Part shown: positions 1 to 5,679 of the stretch, piece by piece
Position numbering within the stretch: the first letter of the stretch is position 1
Layout of the letters: each line of letters opens with the position of its first letter
NCBI GenBank assembly: GCA_002327315.1
Contig: DCVI01000199.1
Span: 287-7,919 of the forward strand
DNA from: Syntrophaceae bacterium UBA2192
Lineage (GTDB): Bacteria; Desulfobacterota; Syntrophia; Syntrophales; UBA2192
DNA: 7,633 nt
Direction of reading: 5' to 3'
The notes under the pieces: generated by a model
Seen by the model: only the letters and a program-made list of their open reading frames with translations
The model's database searches: none
Told to the model about the DNA's origin: nothing
Made by a program: the position numbers and the translations under genes

Positions 1-321
1 AGCGATTCCATCTACTGGCAACACGGCCACTCGACGGAGCGAGACTTCATTTATATCACGACACAGAGCCTCAGCCACGACCAGCTTCAGCAACTGAGCG
101 AGGAGGTTGGGTCGGAGCGCTCGCTGCTGGTCATGTGCTTCGCCTTCCGGGGAAAGGCCGACCGTTACCCCAATCTCACGGTGAAGAAGATCCCGAAGCA
201 GATTCTGTCGCGCTGCGAGTGGGGTCATGATGACTACAGCCTCAAAGTAGAAAACTTGCCGAAAGCGCCACCGAAACCGGGGCAGCAGGAGCTGTCGTTC
301 ACCGTGGAAGACAGCAAATGA
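1..321 (+). CDS. mod: Type III restriction-modification DNA methyltransferase (Mod), C-terminal fragment
   Basis: The frame is open from base 1 to the TGA at 319-321, giving the last 106 residues of a protein whose N-terminal part lies outside the window. The text resembles the C-terminal tail of site-specific adenine methyltransferases paired with DEAD/DEAH-type restriction helicases: segments such as IYWQHGHSTERDFIYIT, SLLVMCFAFRGKADRYPNL and ILSRCEWGHDDYSL are typical of that tail. The catalytic DPPY and SAM-binding motifs are not in this fragment. The family methylates adenine in an asymmetric recognition site, protecting host DNA and supplying recognition for the Res subunit. The Res gene downstream on the same strand supports the call. 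An internal ATG at 133 is not the start, since homologous-looking sequence continues upstream of it. Assignment rests on recalled family similarity; the fragment alone cannot show activity or specificity. Confidence 0.82.
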   Translation, partial: SDSIYWQHGHSTERDFIYITTQSLSHDQLQQLSEEVGSERSLLVMCFAFRGKADRYPNLTVKKIPKQILSRCEWGHDDYSLKVENLPKAPPKPGQQELSFTVEDSK

Positions 322-413
322 CTCGTATTGAACAGGCAAGGAGCAACCTATACCCGAGTTCCCTGCAAAGAAGGCGGATGAGACTAAAAGAAAAACCGAT
401 TAATTGCAGATAG
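318..413 (+). CDS. Possible 31-aa mini-ORF overlapping the mod stop codon
   Basis: An ATG at 318 overlaps the mod stop in the ATGA configuration typical of translationally coupled genes. The frame stays open for 31 codons to a TAG at 411-413, immediately before the hairpin at 414-438. The product begins MTRIEQARSNLYPSS and is rich in Arg and Lys. I recognise no family. It could be a real coupled micro-gene, the remnant of a gene that once linked mod and res, or chance. Codon usage cannot be judged at this length, and the only positive signs are the ATGA overlap and the stop abutting the terminator-like hairpin. Confidence 0.2.
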   Translation: MTRIEQARSNLYPSSLQRRRMRLKEKPINCR

Positions 414-445
414 ACGGGATGCGTGTCCCGCATCCCGTTGATTTT
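414..445 (+). terminator. Hairpin terminator after mod
   Basis: A perfect 10-bp inverted repeat, ACGGGATGCG at 414-423 pairing with CGCATCCCGT at 429-438, encloses the 5-nt loop TGTCC. It is followed by TGATTTT, a weak T-run. This is a plausible intrinsic terminator for the mod transcript. If it works, res at 568 must be transcribed mainly from a promoter in 446-550, where I cannot point to a convincing -35/-10 pair. Confidence 0.6.
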
Positions 446-567
446 ATGCGGGTATTATTTAATCCAGCGATGAAGGATGGACTTAAGGGAGATTAATAAC
501 GAGAAGGGGACGTTCGTGGGCTGAGCAACCGAAATTCAAAATTCAGGAATCATAAGGAAGAGGCAGA

Positions 568-3252
568 ATGACCCGTCATGTTAATGCCATTGCGGGGCGA
601 TTGAGCCTGCGCCACCCGCAACGCCGTTCCCTGGAGATCCTCGACCGCATAACGGAAATCTCGCCTCCCCGGAAAAACGGCGACGTCGAGGCTGTCCTCA
701 CGGCCATCCGCAGCGAGTACCCGACGGTTACCGATTTCGAGCGGGAGTTTCCGTCCCTCTGCTTTGCGCTTGCTACGGGCGTGGGCAAGACTCGTCTGAT
801 GGGCGCCTTCATAAGTTATCTGCACCTGGCGCACGGCATGAACAATTTCTTCGTCATGGCGCCCAATCTGACGATTTACAACAAGCTCATCACCGACTTT
901 ACCCCGAATACCCCCAAGTACGTCTTCAAAGGGATCGCCGAGTTTGCCGTCGACGCCCCGCAGATCGTCACCGGCGACAATTACGAGTCGACCGCAAGCA
1001 CCGTGTTCGATGAGCTGATCCGGTGCAAGGTCAACATCTTCAACATCTCGAAAATCAATACGGAAGTCCGCGGCGGCAAATCCCCTCGGATCAAGCGCCT
1101 CTCGGAATACATAGGCGAGAGCTACTTCGACTACCTGGCCGGGCTCAAAGACCTGGTGCTGATCATGGACGAATCGCACCGCTACCGGGCCTCGGCCGGC
1201 ATCCGAGCCATTAATGAGTTGAAACCGGTCCTCGGTCTGGAACTCACGGCCACGCCATTCGTGGAAACGAGTCGGGGTCCCCTGCCGTTCCGAAATATCA
1301 TCTATGATTATCCGCTCGGGCAGGCAATGGCCGACGGCTTCGTGAAAGAGCCCGCCGTCGTCACCCGCAAGGACTTCAACCCGGCCGGCATGTCCACCGA
1401 GGAAATCGAGCGCCTGAAACTGGAAGACGGGATCCGCCTTCACGAGAGCCTGAAAGTGGAATTGGAAACCTATGCCCGCGAAACGGACAATCCGATCGTA
1501 AAGCCTTTCCTGCTGGTCATTGCCCGCGACACGACGCACGCAGGACAGTTGACGGAATTAATCGGATCGGAGAGCTTTTTCGAAGGCCGCTACAAGACCA
1601 AGGTCATTCAGGTCGACTCCAGCAGGACGGGTGTCGAAGAGGATCAGATGATCCAGCGGCTTCTGGCGGTGGAGAGCAGGGAAGAGCCGACGGAGATCGT
1701 GATTCACGTCAACATGCTCAAGGAAGGCTGGGACGTGACGAATCTTTACACCATCGTACCGCTGCGGGCGGCCAATGCGCGCATTCTCATCGAGCAATCC
1801 ATCGGCCGCGGTTTGAGGCTGCCCTACGGCAGGCGAACCGGAGTGACTTCGGTCGATCGGCTCAACATCGTTGCCCACGACAAGTTCCAGGAGATCATCG
1901 ATGAAGCCAACAAGCCCGATTCGGCGATCCGCCTGCAGCAGGTCGTGCTCGAACCGGACGATCTGCGGCAAAAGACCGTTACCGTCATATCGACGCCGAT
2001 CCTCGATGCCAGACTTGGCCTGCAGCCTCCGCAGTTGACGACGGGCGCTATCATGGCCGGCAGCGTTGGGCCGTCTGTGTTTGAGAAACCGGAGGAGCAG
2101 AAAGTGGCCCGGCTGGCCTACGATGTCATCCGCAAACTCGAGAGTCAGCCCCGGAAAGTGCCGTGCGTGACCTTCCTCCAGAATGAGGAGATTCAGAAGG
2201 AAGTCATCGCTGAGGTCGAAAAGCAGTATCGCTCCCTGCAATCGGAGCTGGAAGGCATTGCGGAAAAGCCGGATATTCCGATGGTCGTAACGAAAACGGC
2301 GGAGCAGGTCGTTGAGACGTCGATAAGCATTCCGCGTATCATCGTCGTTCCAAGGGGGGAAGTCCGGTCGGGATTCAAGCCTTTCAAACTGGAGCTCACC
2401 ACGATCAATTATCCTGCCCCTTCGGACGAACTCTGGATCCAGCACCTTCGGACCCATCAGCTCGAAGTGCTGGGGCTGGGCAAAGGCGGAGCGGAAGAAG
2501 CGCGGCTGGAAGATTACATCGTTGGCGGACTGGTGGACTTCGACGACGTAGCCTACGATGCCCATGCTGATCTGCTTTATGACCTTGCCGGGCAGGTTGT
2601 GGCTCATTTCCGCAATTATCTTTCCGAAGGCGACGCGCGAAAAGTTCTGCGCCTTCATCAGCGGGATATCGCCCGCTACATTTACGCGCAGATGCAGAAC
2701 CATTACTGGGAAGATGCAGTAGACTACGAGGTAATCATCACCAGGGGCTTCGAACGATTAAAGGAGTGTGCTTACACGGCTTCCGAACGGGAGCCCGCGC
2801 TCGATTTCCTGCAGTCACCCGTCGATAAAAGCAATATGGCGAAATATCTATTCGGCGGCTTTGCACGCTGCCTGTATCCGGTGCAGAAATTCCATTCCGA
2901 TTCGGAGCGGAAGATGGCAGTAATCCTGGATCGGGATGCAGTGAAGTGGTTCAGGCCGGCAAGGGGGCAATTCCAGATCTACTACCGCTCGGGTTCGGAC
3001 CATCCGGAATACCAGCCGGATTTCGTGGCGGAGGCCGATAGTTTCATCTACATGATGGAACCGAAAGCACGGAACGAGATGGAGGCGCCGGATGTGCTTG
3101 CCAAGAAGGAAGTTGCCGTCCGCTGGTGCGGGCAGGCATCGGACTACGCAAGGAGCCACGGCGGCAAGCCCTGGAAGTACCTCCTGATTCCCCACGATTC
3201 CATTGCGGAGAACATGACGTTGCAGGGACTGGCGGAAAGGTATTCGCCCTAA
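568..3252 (+). CDS. res: Type III restriction enzyme Res subunit (DEAD/DEAH helicase-nuclease)
   Basis: This 894-aa protein has the superfamily 2 helicase motifs in order: Walker A ATGVGKT at residues 69-75, DESH (motif II) at 201-204, LTATP (motif III) at 226-230, a motif V-like stretch NMLKEGWDV near 382-390, and motif VI EQSIGRGLR at 409-417. A PD-(D/E)xK nuclease signature follows near the C-terminus, with P817-D818 and E831-x-K833. Length and domain order match Res subunits of type III systems, which with Mod use ATP to communicate along DNA and cut unmethylated sites. The start is supported by an AAGGAAGAGG ribosome site at 554-563 and by MTRHVNAIAGRLSLR, a usual opening for this family. 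No motif is broken, so it appears functional. It lies 246 bp after mod, looser than the common adjacent or overlapping arrangement. I did not find a second subunit inside the window. Confidence 0.9.
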   Translation: MTRHVNAIAGRLSLRHPQRRSLEILDRITEISPPRKNGDVEAVLTAIRSEYPTVTDFEREFPSLCFALATGVGKTRLMGAFISYLHLAHGMNNFFVMAPNLTIYNKLITDFTPNTPKYVFKGIAEFAVDAPQIVTGDNYESTASTVFDELIRCKVNIFNISKINTEVRGGKSPRIKRLSEYIGESYFDYLAGLKDLVLIMDESHRYRASAGIRAINELKPVLGLELTATPFVETSRGPLPFRNIIYDYPLGQAMADGFVKEPAVVTRKDFNPAGMSTEEIERLKLEDGIRLHESLKVELETYARETDNPIVKPFLLVIARDTTHAGQLTELIGSESFFEGRYKTKVIQVDSSRTGVEEDQMIQRLLAVESREEPTEIVIHVNMLKEGWDVTNLYTIVPLRAANARILIEQSIGRGLRLPYGRRTGVTSVDRLNIVAHDKFQEIIDEANKPDSAIRLQQVVLEPDDLRQKTVTVISTPILDARLGLQPPQLTTGAIMAGSVGPSVFEKPEEQKVARLAYDVIRKLESQPRKVPCVTFLQNEEIQKEVIAEVEKQYRSLQSELEGIAEKPDIPMVVTKTAEQVVETSISIPRIIVVPRGEVRSGFKPFKLELTTINYPAPSDELWIQHLRTHQLEVLGLGKGGAEEARLEDYIVGGLVDFDDVAYDAHADLLYDLAGQVVAHFRNYLSEGDARKVLRLHQRDIARYIYAQMQNHYWEDAVDYEVIITRGFERLKECAYTASEREPALDFLQSPVDKSNMAKYLFGGFARCLYPVQKFHSDSERKMAVILDRDAVKWFRPARGQFQIYYRSGSDHPEYQPDFVAEADSFIYMMEPKARNEMEAPDVLAKKEVAVRWCGQASDYARSHGGKPWKYLLIPHDSIAENMTLQGLAERYSP

Positions 3253-3328
3253 TGCAGGACAAGCCGCTTGGATAGCGTCTGTTTATGGAAGCGCATCCCT
3301 CTCTCACGGGGAAGTAACTTGGAACTGG

Positions 3329-3355
3329 AATTGTGCAAGGGCGGCTTGCACAATT
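3329..3355. repeat. Perfect 11-bp hairpin just upstream of the CRISPR remnant
   Basis: AATTGTGCAAG (3329-3339) pairs perfectly with CTTGCACAATT (3345-3355) around a GGCGG loop. No T-run follows, so it is not a classical intrinsic terminator. It sits 77 bp after the res stop and 5 bp before the first CRISPR-like repeat, so it could be a weak terminator for res or part of a former CRISPR leader. Confidence 0.6.
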
Positions 3356-3360
3356 ACCGA

Positions 3361-3524
3361 GTCGCCACTCGCGTGGGGGGCGTGGATTGAAACAATCCAG
3401 TAGTAAAGAAAATCTTTATAACTCTGGGGCACCCCTCGCGCAGGGGCGTGGATTAAAACCCGGCCCAACTGTCAAGGATTACTTGTCGGTTCGTCGCCCC
3501 TCGTATAGGGGCGTGGGTGGTAAT
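3361..3524 (+). CRISPR. Degenerate type I-C-like CRISPR remnant, three repeats and two spacers
   Basis: Three related 32-33 bp units start at 3361, 3428 and 3493. The first ends in GTGGATTGAAAC, the hallmark end of type I-C (Cas5d-associated) repeats. The second carries GCGCAGGGGCGTGGATTA and ends in AAAAC. The third keeps GTCGCCCCTCG and GGGGCGTGGG but has lost the ATTGAAAC end. The intervening segments are 34 bp (3394-3427) and 33 bp (3460-3492), normal spacer sizes, and differ from each other. The repeats contain the usual GCCCC...GGGGC dyad. Decay grows from the first to the third unit, which fits a leader on the 3361 side and an old trailer end on the right. No cas gene is present in the window, so this looks like an orphan relic. 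Two spacers are few, but period, size and dyad agree. Confidence 0.7.
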
Positions 3525-3530
3525 AGGGAT

Positions 3531-3557
3531 GGATCCCCGCCTCCGCGGGGATGACGA
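3531..3557. repeat. GGATCC hairpin repeat, copy 1 (short form)
   Basis: ATCCCCGC (3533-3540) pairs with GCGGGGAT (3545-3552) around CTCC and is followed by GACG. This is the short form of a dispersed palindromic element seen again at 4431-4480 and 5431-5480, and resembles the GGATCCCCG...CGGGGATGAC intergenic repeats common in some proteobacterial genomes. It begins 7 bp after the third CRISPR-like repeat. Between it and the vapC stop (3558-3665) lies a further weak match, CAGGGGTGTGGATGA at 3581-3595, to the repeat core. Confidence 0.65.
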
Positions 3558-3665
3558 TGGGGCGGGGATGGCTTTGAGATCAGGGGTGTGGATGATCTCG
3601 GGATAGCTCGCCTCAAGTGCGTGATAATGGCTCGCTGTACGTTGGTCTTCGCTGATGGAATTGAA

Positions 3666-4100
3666 TTATTTGATCAGGGGGTTACGGACTTTCAGCCCCG
3701 CGAAGCGCCCGAAGTCCCGGTCGGCCGTCCACAGTTCCTTGACGCCGTGGATATGGCAAAGCGCAGCAATCCGGGCATCGTGGATCTGTGCTCCGGAAAC
3801 CTTGGCCTTGCCGGCCAGGTCGCGAAGTTCCTTCCAATAGACGTCCGTCTCCGCCAGCAGCACGAGGCTGGGCGACTCCAGCCAAGCCTCGACTTGTGCC
3901 ATGGCCTGATGGAGCGGGGTCGGGGGGTCGTAGATCCTCGGGTGCGTCGCGATGGCGAGAAATTCATGGATGCAGGGCCAGGGAATTCCCCAGGGAGCCC
4001 GGCCTTGCGCCAGCTCCGCGATGCAGCCATAGGCTGCCGGGTGCCGGGGGGACTCCTCGCGATGGGCGTAAACGAGAAGATTCGTATCGACCGCGATCAT
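3666..4100 (-). CDS. vapC: VapC-type PIN-domain toxin (module 1)
   Basis: This 144-aa protein is a complete PIN-domain ribonuclease. The acidic residues expected of the family are visible: D5 in MIAVDTNLLVYA, E46 in CIHEFLAIAT, D108 in IHDARIAALC, and D127/D129 in WTADRDF. Such toxins cut RNA, often tRNA or rRNA at specific sites, when their antitoxin is degraded. The ATG lies inside the end of the antitoxin gene (4-bp ATGA overlap, 4097-4100), the standard translational coupling of vapBC operons, which also fixes the start. Nothing is missing compared with active relatives. The target RNA cannot be inferred. The gene lies between two CRISPR-repeat-like remnants and runs against the direction of res. 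Confidence 0.9.
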   Translation of the reverse strand: MIAVDTNLLVYAHREESPRHPAAYGCIAELAQGRAPWGIPWPCIHEFLAIATHPRIYDPPTPLHQAMAQVEAWLESPSLVLLAETDVYWKELRDLAGKAKVSGAQIHDARIAALCHIHGVKELWTADRDFGRFAGLKVRNPLIK

Positions 4101-4342
4101 CCGCCCTGTCCCTCATAGATCGTGTCGCGGATCCGATCCCAAGAAGCGCCCTCGAGATGAGGCTGAAGCCCCTTACCCTTGAACGTGGCCTTGCGGAGTT
4201 GAAACCGGCCTTTCTTTTTCCGGTCCACGAGCACGCGCCGGAGACCTTCCTCGATCAAGGCTTTGACGGTTGTCCCGTCCTGTGCCGCCGTACGGCGCGT
4301 CTCTTCCAGTAAAGCATTGGATATCTCGACTGTCGTTTTCAT
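4097..4342 (-). CDS. vapB: VapB-type antitoxin (module 1)
   Basis: Product of 81 aa from the ATG at 4342. The N-terminus MKTTVEISNALLEETRR then TTVKALIEEGLRRVL has the strand-helix-helix pattern of the short VapB antitoxins that precede PIN toxins (the DUF2191-like group). The basic, glycine-containing tail (from about residue 40) would wrap the toxin. An ATG four codons upstream (4354) would give 85 aa, but both ATGs sit in a perfect 16-bp palindrome and neither has a clear ribosome site. I prefer 4342, because family members usually begin MKTT and because the inferred promoter places the transcript start close to it. It overlaps vapC by 4 bp. The protein is expected to repress its own operon with VapC. 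Confidence 0.85.
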   Translation of the reverse strand: MKTTVEISNALLEETRRTAAQDGTTVKALIEEGLRRVLVDRKKKGRFQLRKATFKGKGLQPHLEGASWDRIRDTIYEGQGG

Positions 4343-4379
4343 ATGGGTACCCATATCATTAAATACGTAAGGCTGTCAA
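4341..4379 (-). promoter_or_regulatory. Promoter and palindromic operator of vapBC module 1
   Basis: On the minus strand a consensus TTGACA (-35) lies at 4379-4374. A 17-bp spacer leads to ATATGG at 4356-4351 (or GATATG with 16 bp) as a -10. That -10 falls inside the perfect palindrome ATATGGGTACCCATAT (4341-4356), a natural operator for the antitoxin. Transcription would start near 4344, only about two bases before the ATG at 4342, so the mRNA may be leaderless. The palindrome and TTGACA are seen directly; promoter and operator function are inferred. Confidence 0.55.
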
Positions 4380-4396
4380 GCATCCGTTCGTTGGTT

Positions 4397-4429
4397 GTGC
4401 TGCCTGCCGTCGGGGTGTGGATGGTAAAA
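4397..4429 (+). repeat. Single CRISPR-repeat-like remnant between the two toxin-antitoxin modules
   Basis: Bases 4397-4429 align with the type I-C-like repeat of 3361-3524, mainly in the right half: CGGGGTGTGGATGGTAAAA corresponds to the AGGGGCGTGGATTGAAAC end. The left half is worn. No second repeat lies at a spacer distance on either side, so it is a solo relic or a chance resemblance. The link with the hairpin that follows at once, as at 3493-3557, argues against chance. Confidence 0.45.
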
Positions 4430-4430
4430 G

Positions 4431-4480
4431 GGATGGATCCCCCCCGATCAAGTCGAGGGAGGGCTCTGAGCGGGGATTAT
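4431..4480. repeat. GGATCC hairpin repeat, copy 2 (long form)
   Basis: The outer arms ATCCCC (from 4437) and GGGGAT (4472-4477) pair, and between them an inner arm around GATCAAGTC forms a second fold-back. The order GGATCCCC...GATCAAGTC...GGGCTCTG...GCGGGGAT matches copy 3 at 5431-5480 closely. Copy 1 at 3531 lacks the inner branch. No coding function is visible in 4481-4548, the rest of the gap before the second vapC stop. Confidence 0.65.
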
Positions 4481-4548
4481 ATCGAGGGTGGTGCGGGAGC
4501 GACTTCGGGAAATCAAGGGAGGCACGGGTCTTCCGTAGAACAATGGGA

Positions 4549-4947
4549 TCACGGGATGACGCGGAAGCCCTGCTCCTTGAAATGGCTGTCGAAGGTAAAT
4601 GATGAGGAGATGCCGTTTCGTCGCATAATCTCGAAGCTGATGCAGTCTACAAGGCTGAGCCGTCGCCTGGATGCGACCAGGAGGGCAGCCATTCCCAGCC
4701 TGTGTAGCTCGCCCGTGACGTACTCCACGTGAAGGGTGGGGACAATGGCATCCTCGAAGGCTCTCACAGCTTCCAAGCCGAGGCGGCTTTGCAGAAGTGC
4801 GACGGTTTCCACGAGGACATAGTTGCTCGTCACCGCGACGGCTCCGGAGTCGAGGAGTTCGGTCCAGGCATCCCGTGCCTTTGCATGGTTGTCGTCATCA
4901 CGATCCAGAAGGGCGTAAAAAGCCGACGTGTCGACAAAGATTCTCAT
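4549..4947 (-). CDS. vapC: VapC-type PIN-domain toxin (module 2)
   Basis: This 132-aa PIN-domain protein has the acidic site residues D6 (MRIFVDTSAFYALLD), E47 (YVLVETVALLQ), D101 (LSLVDCISFEIM) and D120 (FTFDSHFKEQGF). The last motif, TFDxHFxxxGF, is typical of the VapC subgroup paired with ribbon-helix-helix antitoxins. It is clearly a different lineage from the toxin at 3666-4100, so the two modules are not a recent tandem duplication. Its ATG overlaps the antitoxin stop by 4 bp (4944-4947). All catalytic residues are present, so it should be an active endoribonuclease when free. The target is unknown. Confidence 0.9.
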   Translation of the reverse strand: MRIFVDTSAFYALLDRDDDNHAKARDAWTELLDSGAVAVTSNYVLVETVALLQSRLGLEAVRAFEDAIVPTLHVEYVTGELHRLGMAALLVASRRRLSLVDCISFEIMRRNGISSSFTFDSHFKEQGFRVIP

Positions 4948-5192
4948 TTGTCGAACGCCTCCGCCAGGTAGGCATCGTGGCGCTTCGATACATCGTGTTT
5001 TCCAGACTTGAATTTTCCGACGACTTCAAGGGCCCGCTTCCTCTTCTCGTCGGAGGGCATCGCGATGCCCGATCGGATCACTCCGTCGACGGCGCGCCGA
5101 ATGACCTCGGCCATGGATTCTCCGCGGGCGGCCGCGATTGCCTTGAGTGCCTGGGCCTGCTCCTCCGTCAGTTGAATCTGCGTTCTGACCAT
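4944..5192 (-). CDS. Ribbon-helix-helix (CopG-like) antitoxin (module 2)
   Basis: This 82-aa protein opens with MVRTQIQLTEEQAQALKAIA and continues with ESMAEVIRRAVDGVI, the beta strand, helix and helix of an RHH DNA-binding domain that dimerises to bind operators. Residues from about 45 on are charged (DEKRKRALEVVGKFKSGKHD) and would neutralise the partner toxin. The ATG at 5192 is preceded on the minus strand by AGAGG at a 5-nt distance, a reasonable ribosome site. The 4-bp overlap with vapC shows a single operon. Unlike module 1, the antitoxin has a normal leader of some length. It is expected to repress its own promoter. Confidence 0.86.
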   Translation of the reverse strand: MVRTQIQLTEEQAQALKAIAAARGESMAEVIRRAVDGVIRSGIAMPSDEKRKRALEVVGKFKSGKHDVSKRHDAYLAEAFDK

Positions 5193-5201
5193 GTTAGCCT
5201 C

Positions 5202-5228
5202 TATGATTACAAATATGGTTTAATGATA
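5202..5228 (-). promoter_or_regulatory. Candidate operator upstream of antitoxin 2
   Basis: TATGATTA (5202-5209) and TAATGATA (5221-5228) form an inverted repeat with one mismatch around an 11-bp AT-rich centre, 10-36 bp upstream of the antitoxin ATG. RHH antitoxins usually bind such dyads over their own promoter. The stretch is the AT-rich part of this gap, as expected for a promoter, but I cannot fix -35 and -10 elements with confidence. Confidence 0.35.
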
Positions 5229-5271
5229 ACACACGAGCGGCCTGTCCGTCAATGCATTTCCGGGCATTGCT

Positions 5272-5424
5272 GTCGCCTCCGGTGTGGGTTGAAATGCATT
5301 GTTGAATATCCGACGCGCTGCGTCGGAATTGTCCGCGGCGGCGGGCAGGGTTAAAATCGACCGGCAGATTCGCCACGCGGTGCGTGGTGTAAGTTGCCCC
5401 TCGCGCAGGGGCGTGGGTTGGGGA
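5272..5424 (+). CRISPR. Second, heavily decayed CRISPR remnant, three repeat-like units
   Basis: Units start at 5272, 5331 and 5393. The first has GTCGCC and the end GTGTGGGTTGAAAT, with about 8 bp missing from the middle. The second is poor, recognisable mainly by GGGCAGGGTTAAAAT. The third is well kept in the centre (GCCCCTCGCGCAGGGGCGTG, the same core as the repeat at 3428) but has lost its ATTGAAAC end. The intervals between units are 35 bp each (5296-5330 and 5358-5392), which fits type I-C-like spacers. Both intervals hold small hairpins of their own (5310-5326 and 5373-5387), so an alternative register cannot be excluded. There is no leader or cas gene nearby. It is probably a relic of the same or a sister array as 3361-3524. 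Confidence 0.45.
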
Positions 5425-5430
5425 AGGAAT

Positions 5431-5480
5431 GGATCCCCGTCCCTGATCAAGTCAGGGACAGGCTCTGCGCGGGGATGACA
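5431..5480. repeat. GGATCC hairpin repeat, copy 3 (long form)
   Basis: The outer arms ATCCCCG (5433-5439) and CGGGGAT (5470-5476) pair. The inner arms GTCCCTGA (5439-5446) and TCAGGGAC (5452-5459) fold around TCAAG. It follows the third CRISPR-like unit of the second remnant after about 6 bp. A trailing partial motif, CGGGGATGAC, recurs near 5493-5502. The region from 5503 to 5527 holds nothing I recognise. Confidence 0.7.
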
Positions 5481-5527
5481 TAAAGGGGAAAACGGGGATG
5501 ACTAGAGGGGGCAGGGATTCAGGAGAG

Positions 5528-5593
5528 GGAAAAGAAAAGGCCGGGACCTGCTTGAGAACATGCGGAGGTGCGTGATGGGTACAGGTCCCGGCC
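5528..5593 (-). terminator. Large hairpin terminator downstream of the 5680-5982 gene
   Basis: Read on the minus strand, GGCCGGGACCTG (5593-5582) pairs perfectly over 12 bp with CAGGTCCCGGCC (5550-5539) and is followed at once by TTTTCTTTT. Stem strength and T-run direct it to the minus-strand transcript arriving from 5680. The 31-nt loop is long for a simple terminator, so a structured RNA 3' end is possible. Confidence 0.65.
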
Positions 5594-5605
5594 CTGTAGA
5601 AGACA

Positions 5606-5653
5606 GAAGTTAGGAAGTTAAGAAGGTAAGAAGTTGAGAAGTTGAGAAGTTGA
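5606..5653. repeat. Tandem 8-bp repeat, six copies of GAAGTTNN
   Basis: Six consecutive 8-bp units: GAAGTTAG, GAAGTTAA, GAAGGTAA, then GAAGTTGA three times, ending in GAAAAAAT. The last three are identical and the first three diverged. It lies in the 3' untranslated region of the minus-strand gene, between its stop and its terminator. Such 8-mers can change copy number by slippage, but here they are outside any reading frame. Confidence 0.85.
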
Positions 5654-5679
5654 GAAAAAATCGATCTTTCTGACTCATC

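Noticed and set aside
440..460. Possible res promoter TTGATT...TATTAT
   Set aside because: The boxes are only 9 bp apart, far too close for a sigma-70 promoter.
550..2703. Long minus-strand frames (329 aa at 550-1539 and 381 aa at 1558-2703)
   Set aside because: They are antisense shadows of res. The plus-strand product has a full set of helicase and nuclease motifs, while the minus frames show no family pattern and lack convincing ribosome sites.
568..3252. Reading res as a non-restriction helicase of another defence system
   Set aside because: The C-terminal PD...ExK site and the upstream methyltransferase tail fit a type III restriction system best; no other defence genes are visible beside it.
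3333..3554. 73-aa plus-strand ORF across the CRISPR remnant
   Set aside because: It translates the repeats themselves (recurring RG-rich segments) and ends in the hairpin element; not a gene.
3581..3595. Fourth repeat-like core CAGGGGTGTGGATGA after hairpin copy 1
   Set aside because: Only about 15 bp match and the spacing from the previous unit is about 75 bp; too weak to list as a repeat.
3588..4312. Plus-strand ORFs of 176 and 174 aa
   Set aside because: They lie opposite vapC and vapB of module 1, whose minus-strand products have clear PIN and antitoxin features.
4343..5354. Plus-strand ORFs of 129, 80 and 185 aa
   Set aside because: Shadows of module 2 and of the repeat regions; no recognisable domain, and the minus-strand products are convincing.
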